Shown one piece after another: positions 44,593 to 55,955 of a stretch of DNA of 64,000 bases; position 1 is the stretch's first letter; the number at the start of each line of letters is the position of its first letter. The stretch spans positions 27,289,241 to 27,353,240 of the forward strand of contig JASWHV010000005.1 in assembly GCA_030760725.1 (NCBI GenBank), written 5' to 3'. The position numbers and the translations under genes are program-made. The DNA comes from Neostapfia colusana. Lineage: Eukaryota; Streptophyta; Magnoliopsida; Poales; Poaceae. The notes below the pieces were generated by a model. It had not been told where the DNA came from, made no database searches, and was given only the letters and a program-made list of their open reading frames with translations.

Positions 44593-47500
44593 TGACACGA
44601 CCCCAAGGTCCTGTCGAGCCAGGATCACGCTGAGGGGTGCTGCGTTGCACAGCACCGTATAACACACGTCAAAGGTACAAAGCGGAAGCGAAATTTTATT
44701 ACATAAACAAGTTATGAACATGTTTACATCAAAATAAGTTCTGTCTACACTCGCGGGCGTAGACTAAGCATCAAGTGCACGTTCAGCCCTTGAACACGTC
44801 CTTGCTAGCACACACGCACACTAACTCTGCGGCGTGCACGACTCCCACTCGACGTGGTTCCCCTCCTGGGGTTCCGTCTCCTCTTCGGGAGTCCCTTCCT
44901 CATAGAACCCTGCAAAAGCTTCAAACACAAGCAGTGAGCACGAAGGCTCAGCAAGTCTGACCCGTCTCACCTAAACATGGAACTTCTACATGAGGGGTGA
45001 TAGGTACATGGGGAAAAATCATTTGCAAAGGACTCACCTAATTAGTGGAACCTTACTTTCAAGTTTTAGTAGCCGGTTGTGGAGAACCTTACGCTAAGGC
45101 ACATGAGAGAGCCGTAATCAAACAAGAAACGCATTTCTCTCATGTACTTTGCCCAAAGTTGAAATGAACTTTAGTTAGCTCTAAACTACAGCATATCATC
45201 AACAATCAGAGTCCATCTTTCAATCAGCAACATTTTAACATGTAACTAGCCTGTTCTTTCTATGTCACGGTACAGTGAACAAGTGGTACTCACTGACCGC
45301 GAGGGACGGCGATTATAATCGATTTACACCTGCAGGGTTACCCGAATAACCCGTCAGGTACGCCCGTACTCGATGTTGTCTACAACAACCATCACGGACG
45401 CCGTACGCAACTACCTTTCACCCGTCAGCCAAATATTGAACCGGTCCCATCGTCCCGAGCAAGAGGTCTCTGCACGCGCATCTCTGTGCCGCCAACCGAT
45501 TTACACCTCGAGCTCTCAACCTACCCTCTGAACGAGTGAGTTACATCAGTTTCCCAGTTCCCATATAGCCGGTAGGTCTTCGGTACTGTTCTAGCTTGTT
45601 CAACAGGCCCGCACACGGCTCGGTCCTCAATCGACACAAGCGGAGCTACAGCACACAGGCCCCAAAGTCCTGCTGCCCTTACTCTCCGCTCGGTCTCATT
45701 TTCTTGCCATGTGTATCATGTGCTATATCTACCCGAGCAATGTGCCTCTAGCCTATTCTCGCGAGTAGTTCCAACTACTCGACTTGTACCGAATCCTACT
45801 CTATCCTAGCAATGCAGTAGCTAACGGGGTTTGCAATCCTAAACCCAACCCATGGTTTTCTTGGCTATGCAGTGGGGCTTCCAAACAAGACTCTAATGCA
45901 CTGAATAAAGGAAACAAGTATGTGCTCAAAACAATAAAAATTTGTAAAAAAGGGTTAATGCAAACCGGAGCTTGCCTTGCTGCTCTTGGTCGTAGGCTAG
46001 CTGCTCCTCCGAAGTTACGAAGTCTAGGACTTCGGGTTCCTCCTCGACCTTAGCGACTACATGATAGAAACAATACATGTATTAATTTAATGCATTTGTA
46101 TTAAGTTTGAAGTTGTGAAGTCTATAATCTTTGCTAGCTAGACCTAATGACTGTGAAACTTTTATTGTGGCTTGGTTACAACCTAAACAGAGGCTTGGTC
46201 AAGTTTTAGTTGCAGCAAAGCTCATTTGAGCCCTCCACAATTAATTATGTACTTGACCTTAATTGGAACTCTTAGGGTGTTCTAGGGACTTTCATGAAAG
46301 AAACTATGACTTTCTGAAAATTAGATTTTCAGAGGGTTCTAATGGAGTTGGTATCACTTAATTTGGAAGTTCCTAACTAAAGATATGAGCTAAACAATTT
46401 CAGAGAAAATTCTGAAAATGTTTCTGAACATTTTCTATTTTCTCTGGAACAGTTTCACTAATCACACCATTAGGTGGATCAAATGAGCTCAAATGGATCT
46501 GAAATTTTTATGGTAGTTCAGGGATAGTTTGGTGAACGTCCCAGCAAAATTTCAGGATTTTCCTCCAAGGGACTCTCCAGTTAAAATTCCTAACAGTTTA
46601 AATTTTAAGGAATTAATTCTGGAAAATTAAGGGTTTTCATGAAGTGAAACTTGATTTGCTGGAAAGTACTCGGAGAGCTGAATCCATCAAAATTTGGTTC
46701 ACTCAATTTGGAGCTTTCTAGCCAAAGTTATGAGGATTTGAAGTTTGAAGGAAATCTGAAAATCGGGGAAAAGTTTAAACTCGCGCGTGGGCCCAGGGGA
46801 CACACGTCGCACGCCGAGGCGACAGCATACCGCGGCCCACAATGATTTTTGCGCGCCAGCACACCCGATCCCGGCCACAGCCGGACCCCGATTCAAAATA
46901 TCTCCCACTGACAGCTGGGGTCCACCCCTTCTTCAACCTCGCGACGCCCTCGCTCCGCCGCCGAGGGACCTCGCCGGAGAGCTCACCGCCGGCTTCTGTA
47001 CAGCTCCAAACTTCTCGATTCTGGCTGCCCCTGCCTACTTTTACTCGGGGAACAGGATTCTAGGGCCAGCTGCTCATGACAATGGCCGGAGCATGGTCGG
47101 CGACGAGCCGCCACCTCGGAACGACTTCGGCCATGTCGGCTGACTTCCCTAGCACCTCAACTACTTGGGAAACCGGTCGGGGAGCATCAGTGGACCTCAG
47201 AGAAGGTCGACATGAGCTCGAGACAGCTCGGGGAAGGCCCGAAATAGGTCCTCACCGTGCACCCGATACCGTCCGTTCATTCCGCCATTGATAGACCTCG
47301 AATTACGCCGGGTACAAAGGTTCTCCGGCCCAGAGTTGTGAAGGCAACTTGTGCGTTACTGTGTCTAGCTCGTGTGAGAGCGGCTTGAGGTCCTATAATC
47401 CTTTCTAGAGCACGAATTAAACAGAATCGTACCCGAAGGTCGTTCTGTACACAGAAAGGGGAAAAGTGGAAATTCGCCGCCGGTGAGCAACCACTCGAGC

Positions 47501-48605
47501 TGTGGCTCGGGGATGAGCAGCACCGGTCACCGGTGCGTCCAAGGGTGCCTTGGCTCGGGCGTGACAACGCCCTGGTTGGGCTGTCCACGAGAGCCCGAGG
47601 TGCGGCGGTTCCAAGTCCTGAATTTGATCTTTCGGCACAGCCGATATCAGTTGGTTTCAACCGAATTCTAGCAACGGGGATGAAGGAGGAAGGTCTCTAG
47701 TACCTTACTGGGGCTCTGGAGTGGACGGAGGGAGCTGGGATCGGTGTTCTCCGATTGATTCCGAGCTCCGAAAATTTTCGGCCGGCGCTGAGTTCTTGCA
47801 TGGAAGAACGGCGGTGCCTCGGCTGAGGAGGGGGGCAGGCGCCTTAAGAAGGCTCTGCACCGCCTCACGCCCGCGCGTGGGCAAGCATCTGCTGGCGCAG
47901 CGGCTTCCCTCGGTGGCGATCACCGCTGCGGCTCGGCGACCCGAGTGAAAAAGTCTCAGTCGGTTTGATCTGAGCAGTTGCTGACATGTGGGTCCCACCT
48001 CCAGTTTTAACCTCTGAAATTTACTCCTAATCACTGTTGTAAACAGTGAACCCCATACTACCCTTGGCAATTCAAATTATTCATCCATGAGCCATTTGAA
48101 TTGATCAAAGTTCAAATGAGGTTTGGTTTGAATGAATTTCAGCACAAGTTCAGTTTGAAATTCAAATAAAGTTTGAATTCCTCCCACTTAGCTCATGTCA
48201 AGATCAACTACAAATGGAGTGAAAATTGGTGTGTGAGCTCACAAAAATGTGCTGAGTAAGAATATGCCTCCCACTTTTAAATTCATGGGATAAAAACAGT
48301 TTGAATTTGAATATGGTTTCAAACTGCCCTCTTCCTAACTATACCCAAAATGACCCCAAAAAGGTTTTGAATTTGGGTGAAACTTGGCATGGACATCCTT
48401 AGTAAAGTGTAGGAGTTTTCATATGTCCAGCCCATCTATATCACATGTGGGAAATACCACTCTTGCAATGTGTGAGTTTGTTCTCTAATGAGCATGTTGA
48501 TAATTGTTACTTGCTCTTCATTTGTGTTCATCATCCTTCCTCAAATGAGGTGTGTGGTGTGGTGATGAACACTGCAAATGTGTGTCAAAAACTGAGGCCC
48601 TTACA
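44593..48605 (-). repeat. Element D: 5' LTR (4013 bp)
   Basis: It starts TGTAAGGGCC at 48605 and ends GTGTCA at 44593 on the minus strand. It lacks about 26 bp near 45535 that the 3' LTR keeps at 34186-34213. The poly(A) signal is at 44695-44700. The leader exon donor (CAGTAAG|GTAC) is at 47704. The promoter segment matches the D 3' LTR and solo LTR F, not B. Confidence 0.95.
44821..46056 (-). other. Element D 5' LTR: putative split ORF, exon 2 (46056-45976) and exon 3 (44909-44821)
   Basis: Exon lengths, splice sites and phase are the same as in B and F. Exon 3 ends VEWESCTPQS. Because this LTR drives the D genome, its transcripts are the best place to test whether the exons are joined and whether they also connect to the extra gene or gag. 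Confidence 0.5.
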
Positions 48606-48640
48606 CCCCGTGACTGAACGGGCGGCATTGGGTCCCCACA
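48606..48640 (+). repeat. Element C: 5' LTR, last segment
   Basis: This is the final 35 bp of C's LTR after the D insertion, ending GGGTCCCCACA. It ends with CCACA like A's LTR and is followed three bases later by a primer site, which fixes this LTR as the 5' one. Confidence 0.8.
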
Positions 48641-50254
48641 GCATGGTATCAGAGCCACATTGGTAATAGCGCACGGAATAAGGATCGTATTACGACAAAA
48701 ACTTAGTATACAGTGAGAAAACAGTATTAGGCCCACATAAGGACTATAGTAGTATATTTACTTAAAGTGGCATGACTAACATACCTGTTATAATTCTGAA
48801 TTTTGATTATATAACGACGCACCTACGCTCAGGTAAGAATGGTAAGGAACGCCACCGAAAGCGGTTCAATTTCGGTTAGCTCCCCTGACGAGGAAAGTGG
48901 TTCAGGTTTAGGTCTCACAGCTTGGTGTGAGATGTTAATATGAAATTCTTGGACTCTTCATGTTCCTGAGTTCATATGAAACGCTGATCCCTAGCGTGCA
49001 TTAGGCAAAAAGTGACGTGATAGTGGGTTCTTCTGGAAATAGCCTAGGAGGACATACGCAGCGCTTGCCATCGGCGTGCCCTGCAGGGCAGTAGGTGGTA
49101 TCTGTTGGGTTCATAAAATTCCCAACCGTGACGACCCATTCACGCTCCACTCGGGTTCCCCGTCATGTGGTGTAAAAACACGATCACGTACCTTGAGACA
49201 TGGCGTAACTCAAGGACGGCCGTATGGAAATGATACGGGCGTATGTTTTTATATTCAAATATGGACCTGCCTGAAATGAAAACAAACCCTTGAGTGCATC
49301 ACTATTGAGTGTTCTTCTACAGGTACTAACCACGTACGTATTCCGTGTAGCACATGTTTGCAAGAGACCATCTTAGTGCCAATGATAAAACGGATATGCC
49401 GGTATAATCCGGTTAGGATTTTCTTTGGTGAGGCTACGTAGTACCGACATGTTTCTTACGGTGCATCGACACCCTACTACACTTAATAACCTCTTCCCTA
49501 TGAAGAAATGATTCATGAACTAACTTTAAACTAAAAATGGAAGTTTGAAACAAAAAATAGTTACTGAACTCTTATTTTGAGCTAAGATTCAAATGAGAGA
49601 ATGTTTAGGCTTCAAAGATTTCAAAAACAGAGTGCTCTGTTTTCTGGCAGGAATTCGTGCTGGATTTTAATAGAGCATAACTCTGAGTAGATTTGACCAA
49701 TTAAGGTGTATGATACAGTTCTGGAAAGATTTTCAAGTGCTCTACAATTTCTTTGTAGACCGCCAGAGAAAAATCACATGTTAAGTTGGTGAAAAGTCCA
49801 GTTCAAGGCAAACTGTACAGAACCAGGACAGTAGCACAAATGTCTCTGGACCTTTCTGTTTTTAAGCCATAACTTACTGTAGAAAAATCCTTAAGAATCC
49901 TATGATACACCATTGGAAATGCTATGAAATGTGCAACATTGTTGTAGTTCAAAGTTTGTTCAGATTCTTATTGTATTTACATATACAACTGTGATAAAGA
50001 TAGACACATACAAAGGAGATGCTGGCAAATTTTATCCAGGAATTCTGTCAACTTTGAGCAATCATAACCTTTGATCCAGAGATGATCTGAAGGCATATGA
50101 ATACTCGTTGGAAATATACTGAAGTTAATTTTAACTTTTGTATTCAACTTGAATTAGGAAAATGCTTTTAACTGGATCAAAATGTGGGTTGAGTGCAGAA
50201 AGGTCTATTCTATACAGAAAAGAGGATTGGTTAGGCCTACCCCACGGAAGTGAT
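48641..50254 (+). other. Element C: primer site and leader
   Basis: TGGTATCAGAGCC at 48644-48656 is the primer-binding site. The leader follows, with the conserved block at 49398-49450 and long stretches colinear with A's leader ('tcacgtaccttgag', 'ctcaaggacggccgtatg'). No extra gene is present. The leader runs directly into the protease-RT linker at about 50255, so gag and most of the protease have been deleted. Confidence 0.8.
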
Positions 50255-50646
50255 TAAACTCGAGGATAGTACGGTGGGACGTGAAAACCCGATGTGTTTC
50301 CAGTGAGTTACTGGGCATGCCGGCTAACGGGAAGTCAAGTTCAGGATTGAACTGACGCTGAAAACAACACCGATTTCATGGAGGCCGTACAAGATGGCAC
50401 CCAATGAACTAGTGGAGTTAAAGGAGCAACTATGTGAACTCATGAGCGAAGGTTTTATACGACCAAGCTCGTTACCTTGGGGATGCTCTGCGCTGTTCGT
50501 TAAGAAGAATGACGAGACACTGAGATTAGGTGTTGATCATCGTTCTCTCAATGCCATCATGATAAACCACAAGTACCCTGCCCCGCATCGATATTTTAGT
50601 CGCTCAACTAGTTGGTGCAAGGGTATGCTCGAAGATGGTTGGAGCT
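50255..50646 (+). pseudogene. Element C: pol remnant (protease-RT linker, RT fingers, RNase H end)
   Basis: It is colinear with B and D pol from the linker before RT (KLED, then a DVFP-type motif) through WRPYKMAPNEL and PWGCSALFVKKNDETLRL up to about 50620. It then jumps straight to the end of RNase H (RRWLEL), so the RT palm and most of RNase H are gone. It also has frame damage in the linker. It ends at GAGCT (50642-50646), the left target duplication of E. Confidence 0.85.
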
Positions 50647-50810
50647 TGTGACGCCCCTGTTCTGAGAGGAAACCTCTCTGAACCGAGACTGATGCGTATG
50701 TGTGCCCAGGATGTTCATCACACATACACATATTTTCCACAAACTGAATTCAGAATATATATTACCACGAATAACAGGGTTTATTACAATGTCTTATGAG
50801 TCTTGGACTC

Positions 50811-50888
50811 ATTCTAGCAGCAGAAGTCTTATCTTAGCAGCAGAAGTCTTATTCTAGCAGCGGAAGTCTTTATTCTAGCAGCGGAAGC
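50811..50888 (-). repeat. Element E 3' LTR: minisatellite of ACTTCCGCTGCTAGAATAAG type
   Basis: There are four near-copies of a unit of about 20 bp beside the poly(A) signal. The other E LTR has three copies (56121-56180). The ACTTCCGCT core occurs singly near the 3' end of the A and B/D/F LTRs. Confidence 0.75.
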
Positions 50889-50957
50889 AAACTAAGCAGC
50901 AGCAGTGGCTCCATCTCTGCTCCATCCCCACAGGCAAGTTGATGGTGGATCACACTC

Positions 50958-52315
50958 CTAGTACTCCACGTGGTCTTCATAGTACTCCTCTCCTGTTGCT
51001 GATGATGTATGATAATGCAAGTTTGAGTACATGACGTACTCAGCAAGTGCGGGAAAATATGATATGTAGCTCACAACAAGGCAGGTATAAAAAGGCTCAT
51101 TGCAGAAAGAAAAATTTATTTCTCAAAACACGATAAAAACAGCAACTTAGATTTAAGTGAATGTAATCCCAACATGTATTTAAACACCAACATACCTCCA
51201 TCATGTTCCATCACTTTCATATCTCTTCCAGACATTTATCTTTCTCAACTTGTCTCAAGCTCGTGAATACCATATCGTATTCACTACCATCTCATGAATA
51301 CCATCTCGTATTCACTACCATTGCATCTCATATTCGATTCCGTCTCATACCGAGACCAATGTTCATTGCCATGACTCAACAGTCATGCAACCAATCTCAT
51401 TACCCGGACTAAACAGTCCCGAAAACCAAATCCAAATACCAAAACATAACCAAATACCATCCAAACCATCCCAACTAATCATGTGGGTTGTCCAGGCGCT
51501 CGTGACCGTAAGCTCGGCTATCCTTTGTACCACTTTACCCACAAGTTTGTGATTTCGTCACCCGTCGGTGACTGCAGAACCTCCATTATACCAGTACACA
51601 ACCGTCGGTGTATGGCCAAGAGATCACAAAATAGCCTTTACAAAGGGGCTACTAGATGTATGGACTCACTAAGGTTTCAACAGCAGGCTAGAATCTCCAA
51701 TTCTCCCAACCACGGGCCCCCTCTTGTGCCATGCAGTTCCCAGGGCAGTCCTCACTCGACTCCCATTCCCCGCGCCTTCCACGGTCCATAACAATCTAGC
51801 AACTTACCTAATTAGTAAGCTAAGCCGCACCCATATTAGGCCTTGTGGTTGCACTATTATCCTGGCATGACTCGCATGAACCGGTCCTTAGATCTACGGC
51901 AAGTAACCACCATGTCATTCTACCTCATCCACAAACCAAGCTTGCCTAGATCTCCCTCCGATTGATGTTCGTTAACAATATCCGTTTCTCATTATTCATA
52001 CGAGTGCAATTAGCTAGACACATCTATGTCGCTTCCCGTATCCAATGGACTTAGCGAAGCATAAAAGCAAAAACCATACCCGACTCATAAACTTTCCCGG
52101 TGACAAGGGTGGTTAACAAAACTAGTAAACTCCTATGAAAGGGTTTCCCATCATGTTGACTCAAGCACACACACCTTTTCTCAAACAAAACAGTTTTCCA
52201 AAAACATGGGATCAATATGATCAAGGGCACTTGCCTTGTTCTTGCGGCTTCTATTGCTCTGGGATCTCAAAATCTTGATGCTGAAATCCTTCGTAGATAG
52301 CTCCCTGAGCTTGTC
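50958..52315 (-). other. Element E 3' LTR: putative split ORF, exon 2 (52315-52235) and exon 3 (50998-50958)
   Basis: Exon 2 is 81 nt, the same length as in A and B/D/F, and ends CAAG|GCAAGT, a GC-type donor. Exon 3 follows CATCATCAG and continues the phase to GEEYYEDHVEY and TAG. In this copy exon 2 has one in-frame TAG (CAA-TAG-AAG); the right LTR copy has CAG there. The amino-acid sequence is not alignable with B's beyond acidity and Gln content. The upstream acceptor (ATACAAG) is weak. Confidence 0.4.
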
Positions 52316-52644
52316 CTTGTATTTATGATCACGCACATACAAGATCCACAGCAATCAATCATCATGCACAAACTTCATTCAATATGCAATGATGCATATG
52401 CACGCTGTTCCTATGATGTTGTTTTTATTAGATCGATTTGTATGTGTTCTTGCATGGCTTGCATGAGTTTTACGATGAACAGAGGTGTAAAGATCAAATG
52501 TGGACATGATGATGATCTCGTCACAAGATCTAGATCAAACCGATCAACACGTGATCTGTCCACGAAAAAGCTTCTGTTCGAAAGGGATCGAAGAACAGAT
52601 GCAAAAAAACGCTATGATGTCGTAAGGTGGTATTGGAAACCTAC

Positions 52645-52849
52645 CTTGCTTCCTTCGGGTTCTCCCTCCTAGCGAAAACAGATCGTCGGGGCTCTCTTCC
52701 GGCGGCGGCGATCGTGTCTGGGCTCGTCGGCGGTCTCTCCGGTGGTCAAACTCTGGCGAAGGGGTTTAGCTCGGCGAGTTTGGGGCTTCTAAGTTGTCGG
52801 CTTAGAAAAGATGTTACGACCAAGGGGGTTGTTTCGGATTCTATTTATA
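52645..52849 (-). promoter_or_regulatory. Element E 3' LTR: TATA box and leader exon 1
   Basis: TATAAATA (52849-52842) on the minus strand is a consensus TATA box. About 170 bp of GC-rich sequence without an ATG follows and ends GAAGCAAG|GTAGGTTTCC at 52645, a near-perfect splice donor. The right LTR has the same (TATAAATA 62238-62231, donor at 62034). Confidence 0.65.
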
Positions 52850-53043
52850 AGAGGGAAATGAAGAGTCCTAATCTGATCCGAATTCGAATAAGAGTGCTAT
52901 TCAAATTGTTTTTTAATCTTAACAACTTACCTTCAATTGATTTGGTGCGGTAGCAACGTGGAATTCGTGTCGGTTTCCTTCCGTGTCGGTATTCTCGTGC
53001 GTACAGAAGCAAAAACTGCTTCAGATCTCGTTACCTCCGCGGT

Positions 53044-53780
53044 GATGAGCTCCGGAAGCTCCACGTGTCCTGCGGGGACCTGGGCTCCCTTTTTCCATAG
53101 AGGCGGGCTCCGATTGTGCCGCGTGTCAGGCGGGCGAGACCTTCCTCTTCCTCAGAGGCGAGCTCCGCGTGCGCCATGCGCCCTGGCGGGTCGGACCTCC
53201 CTCTCACTTGGAGGCAAGCTCCGCGTGCGCCACGTGTCCGTGGCGGACCTCCCCTCTCTTCGGGGGTGGCTCCGAATGCGCCACTTGTTAGTGCCGGACC
53301 TCCCCTCTCTTCGGAGGTGAGCTCCGATAGTGCCACATGTCCTAGCAGCACCAGACTTCCTTTCTCCTCAGAGACGAGCGCCGAGGTTGACACGTGTCCA
53401 ACAGTGACGGACCTCCCGCAGGTGAGCTCCGGAGGTGACATGTGTCCAGTAGGACCGGACCTCTCGGAGTTGTGCTCCGAGAGCAACACGTGTCTCGCGG
53501 GTTGGACCTCTCGAAAGTGAGTTCCGAGAGCGACACGTGTCCCGCGCGGCTGGTCCTCTCTTTTCTACAGTGACAAGCTCCGAAGGCGACATGTGTCCTG
53601 CGGGGCTGGCCTCGCTCCTCTGCAGATGCTAGCTCCGGGGACAACATGTGTCCCACGGGGTCGGACCACACCCCTTTCGCAGAGACGAGCCCCGAGCCTG
53701 CCACGTAGCCAGTTAGCGGCGGACCTCTCCCCCTTTGTGGGGATGAGCTCCGAAGGCGCCACGTGGCCAGCGGGCCACGG
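53044..53780 (-). repeat. Element E 3' LTR: ~14-copy U3 tandem array with CACGTG cores
   Basis: About 14 degenerate copies of a 45-60 bp unit, each with an AGCTCCG-type motif followed 6-9 bases later by a CACGTG or CACATG core and a C-rich spacer. On the transcribed (minus) strand it lies in U3, upstream of the TATA box, as enhancer repeats do. CACGTG is the plant G-box core. The long open frames within the array on both strands (for example 53116-53520 and 53342-53812) follow from the repeat and are not genes. Confidence 0.85.
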
Positions 53781-53926
53781 GAGTTGTCTTCGGCGCTCTC
53801 TGTGGATTGCATTTGGCTCTTTTGGCTATCTTTTTTATTCCTTTTCTGTTTCCACTTATTTTAAAATGTTTTCTCTATATAAAATATGAATGCATGCAGA
53901 AATCAAAATTGAGGGTGTCACAAATC

Positions 53927-53960
53927 TACCCCCCTTAAATTGAATCTCGCCCTCGAGATT
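53927..53960 (-). promoter_or_regulatory. Element E: 3' hairpin and polypurine tract
   Basis: On the minus strand AATCTCG-AGGG-CGAGATT (53960-53943) forms a 7-bp hairpin with a 4-nt loop. AATTTAAGGGGGGTAG (53942-53927) is the polypurine tract, six bases before the LTR. Confidence 0.88.
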
Positions 53961-53964
53961 CGCT

Positions 53965-55570
53965 AGTGGAGAATAGATGAGGGATTCTGCCGTCTTGGCT
54001 GTTGGTTGGGCTGACTCAAACTCGATACGAGTACCGTGCTCGTTTGTCAACTGCACGCTCCTCTTAGCATTGGATCACTCCGTTGTGCTTACTTAACCAA
54101 TCCATTCTGAGTATTATGTCAATCCCTTGGGAATCCAATACAATGAGGTTGGCAAGGAAGTCTACCCCCTTATTTTAAGGTTTACTTTCGGACATACTAT
54201 ATTAGTCCTCATCTCTCCACCGGGAGAATTAACCAACATAGTATATTTCAAGTGTGATATGGGTAGATTATACTTGGCAACATACGTGGATGATATGAAT
54301 GAATGTGATGCTCCAGAATCAAATAGAATGGTGGCTGGGTTGGAGTTGGCAAGGAACATACCAATCACGACGTCCTCAGTTTTTTGCACTTCCTCAGCAG
54401 AGACATGGTTCACGTTGCCGCGAGCGTAGTTCGGCTGTCCACAGTTTCCTTGATTGGCTCCTCCGTTCGGCCGTGGGTTCTGCTTGGGCACGTTGCTGGG
54501 TTGTCCAGGACCTCTCTTCGGGCACTGCCTTGCAAAGTGTCCCGTCTCTTTGAATGCAAAGCATGCCTTGTTGCCCACGACAGCAGGTAAGTTGGGGCGG
54601 GGGTTTTGAACATAAGCGCCCGTGTTTGGACGGGGCGCTGGAGGCAAAGGCACACGAGGTGCATGCATGGCAGGGTGTTGCTGTGGTTGTTGGTTAGGGT
54701 GAAAAGCAGGAGAGGACGAGCCATACTGTGGTGCAGCTGGGGGCATGTACCGAGGGCGTATGTTGATCCCTTGTGGCTGGTACGGCATCTTTCTTTTGCC
54801 CTCTTGCTCGATCTCCCGGATCTTGCTCTCAATCACTATGGCTTTGTCAACCAGCTTCTGGAAGCTCACATAGTCATTGTTGAGGAGCTGAACCTGGATC
54901 TCATTGTTCAACCCTCTCATGAACAAGTACTGCTTCCGTTGGTCCGAGTTGACATCTTCGGGGGCATACCTTGACAGCTGCGTGAACTTGTTGAGATACT
55001 CATTCACGCTTTTCTTGCCCTGGCGGAGACCTTCAAACTATTGTCTTTTGAGCATCATTTATCCAGCAGGGATGTAATGAGAGCGGAAACTCTCCTTGAA
55101 CTCAGTCCAAGTAATAGTCTCCGGGTCGACGTGAGCGTTACAAAGGGCGTCCCACCAATCAGTGGCAGCTCCCATAAGTTGGTGCGATGCAAAGAGAACT
55201 TTCTCTCGGTCATTGCACTGAACTATGCAAGCTTGTTCTCCATGGACTTCAACCAGTCGTCGGCCTCCATGGGATCGTTAGCTTGTGAAAAAGTGGGTGG
55301 TCGAGTCCTCATGAACTCTCCCAATCAGTTGTGAGCCGGCGGGGGTGGCGGTGGTGGTGGCGGTGGTGCAGGAACGGGGTTATTGTTGTTGGCTTGCAGC
55401 TGACCCAAAGTTTGGATCATAGTTTGCATAATCTGGTTCTACATGTCCATCAACCGTTCCAGGTTGTTTGCACCAGCTCCGGGATTGTCATTCTCAGGAA
55501 CCTCAACGTGGTCATCCTCTTGGTTGCCACGGACGTTCCTCCCTTGATGGCCGGCGTTTCCTCTCACCAT
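53965..55570 (-). pseudogene. gag: Element E: broken gag plus partial protease
   Basis: The ATG at 55570 (MVRGNAGHQGRN) directly follows CTCTCACAG, a splice-acceptor sequence. A polyPro stretch, a capsid core (YLNKFTQLSRYAPEDV, FMRGLNNEIQVQL) and a zinc knuckle follow, in which the second Cys is Phe (CFAFKETGHFARQC). A retropepsin start is visible (ILFDSGASHSFIS, about 54240-54280) and a diverged protease end runs to near 54080. In-frame stops occur in the N-terminal half (just after MDM, after the polyPro stretch, and before and within the LKRQ region), with at least one frameshift near 55210, so the protein is dead. After the protease nothing of RT or integrase remains. The longest open piece is 55007-54162. 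Confidence 0.88.
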
Positions 55571-55822
55571 CTGTGAGAGAGAGTTGAGTATAATAGAGGT
55601 TAGAAGTTTAGATAGATCCATCCCAACTATATGCATCAAGGTTGATGGACTATATATCGTCCTATATGAGGATGTGAACAAGTGCTGAAGCATCTCACAC
55701 GTCCCTACTATGTGTGGATATGGACAATGCTGAAACGTCCCACAACTCACACTAAACACACAAGCACAACAATCATCACAAAAGTTCAGCACACAACTCC
55801 TATTCAAGCTTGTTCAATGGGA

Positions 55823-55955
55823 GTCCTATATTCAAGGTGGTTCCAGTGCCAATCTACGCATTTTACCTAAGCTTGCATCCTATGGTCAGTGTGGCTTCTA
55901 ATACCAATCTGTTACTAGGGGTGCATCCTACAGTCAACGTGGCTCTGATACCAAC
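55823..55955 (-). repeat. Element E: primer-binding site and two decayed tandem copies of it
   Basis: The functional-looking site on the minus strand is TGGTATCAGAGCCACG (55953-55938), next to the 5' LTR. Around 55908-55875 lies a related copy (TTGGTATTAGAAGCC...), and a third, more diverged copy (TTGGCACTGGAACC...) lies around 55855-55823. Spacing is about 50 bp, and each keeps the following GGATGC/GGACT-like flank. Confidence 0.7.

Larger units (their letters stand above)
33243..48605 (-). mobile_element. Element D: complete Tekay/Del-type retrotransposon with open genes
   Basis: Its order on the minus strand is 5' LTR (48605-44593), primer site, leader, 314-aa extra gene, 1519-aa gag-pol, hairpin and polypurine tract, 3' LTR (37251-33243). 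It is nested in C's 5' LTR near its end. CCCC flanks both sides (33239-33242 and 48606-48609). This may be a 4-bp duplication, or a 5-bp one with a changed base. Both genes are open, so D is the best candidate for an autonomous copy. Two different LTR deletions show it is not brand-new. Confidence 0.96.
50647..53920 (-). repeat. Element E: 3' LTR (3274 bp)
   Basis: On the minus strand it starts TGACACCCTC at 53920, after the polypurine tract, and ends GGGGCGTCACA at 50647. Order on the minus strand: 14-copy tandem array (53780-53044), TATAAATA (52849-52842), GC-rich leader exon ending GCAAG|GTAGG (52645), AT-rich stretch, exon 2 (52315-52235), exon 3 (50998-50958), a 20-bp minisatellite (50888-50811) and AATAAA (50785-50780). 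U3 is about 1.1 kb and U5 about 130 bp. Confidence 0.93.

Noticed and set aside
53031..53889. Multiple overlapping open frames of up to 156 codons on both strands
   Set aside because: They come from the 45-60 bp tandem array, which keeps several frames open at once. The repeat explains them.
54299..55576. Plus-strand open frames over element E's internal region
   Set aside because: They are shadows of the minus-strand gag and protease remnant.
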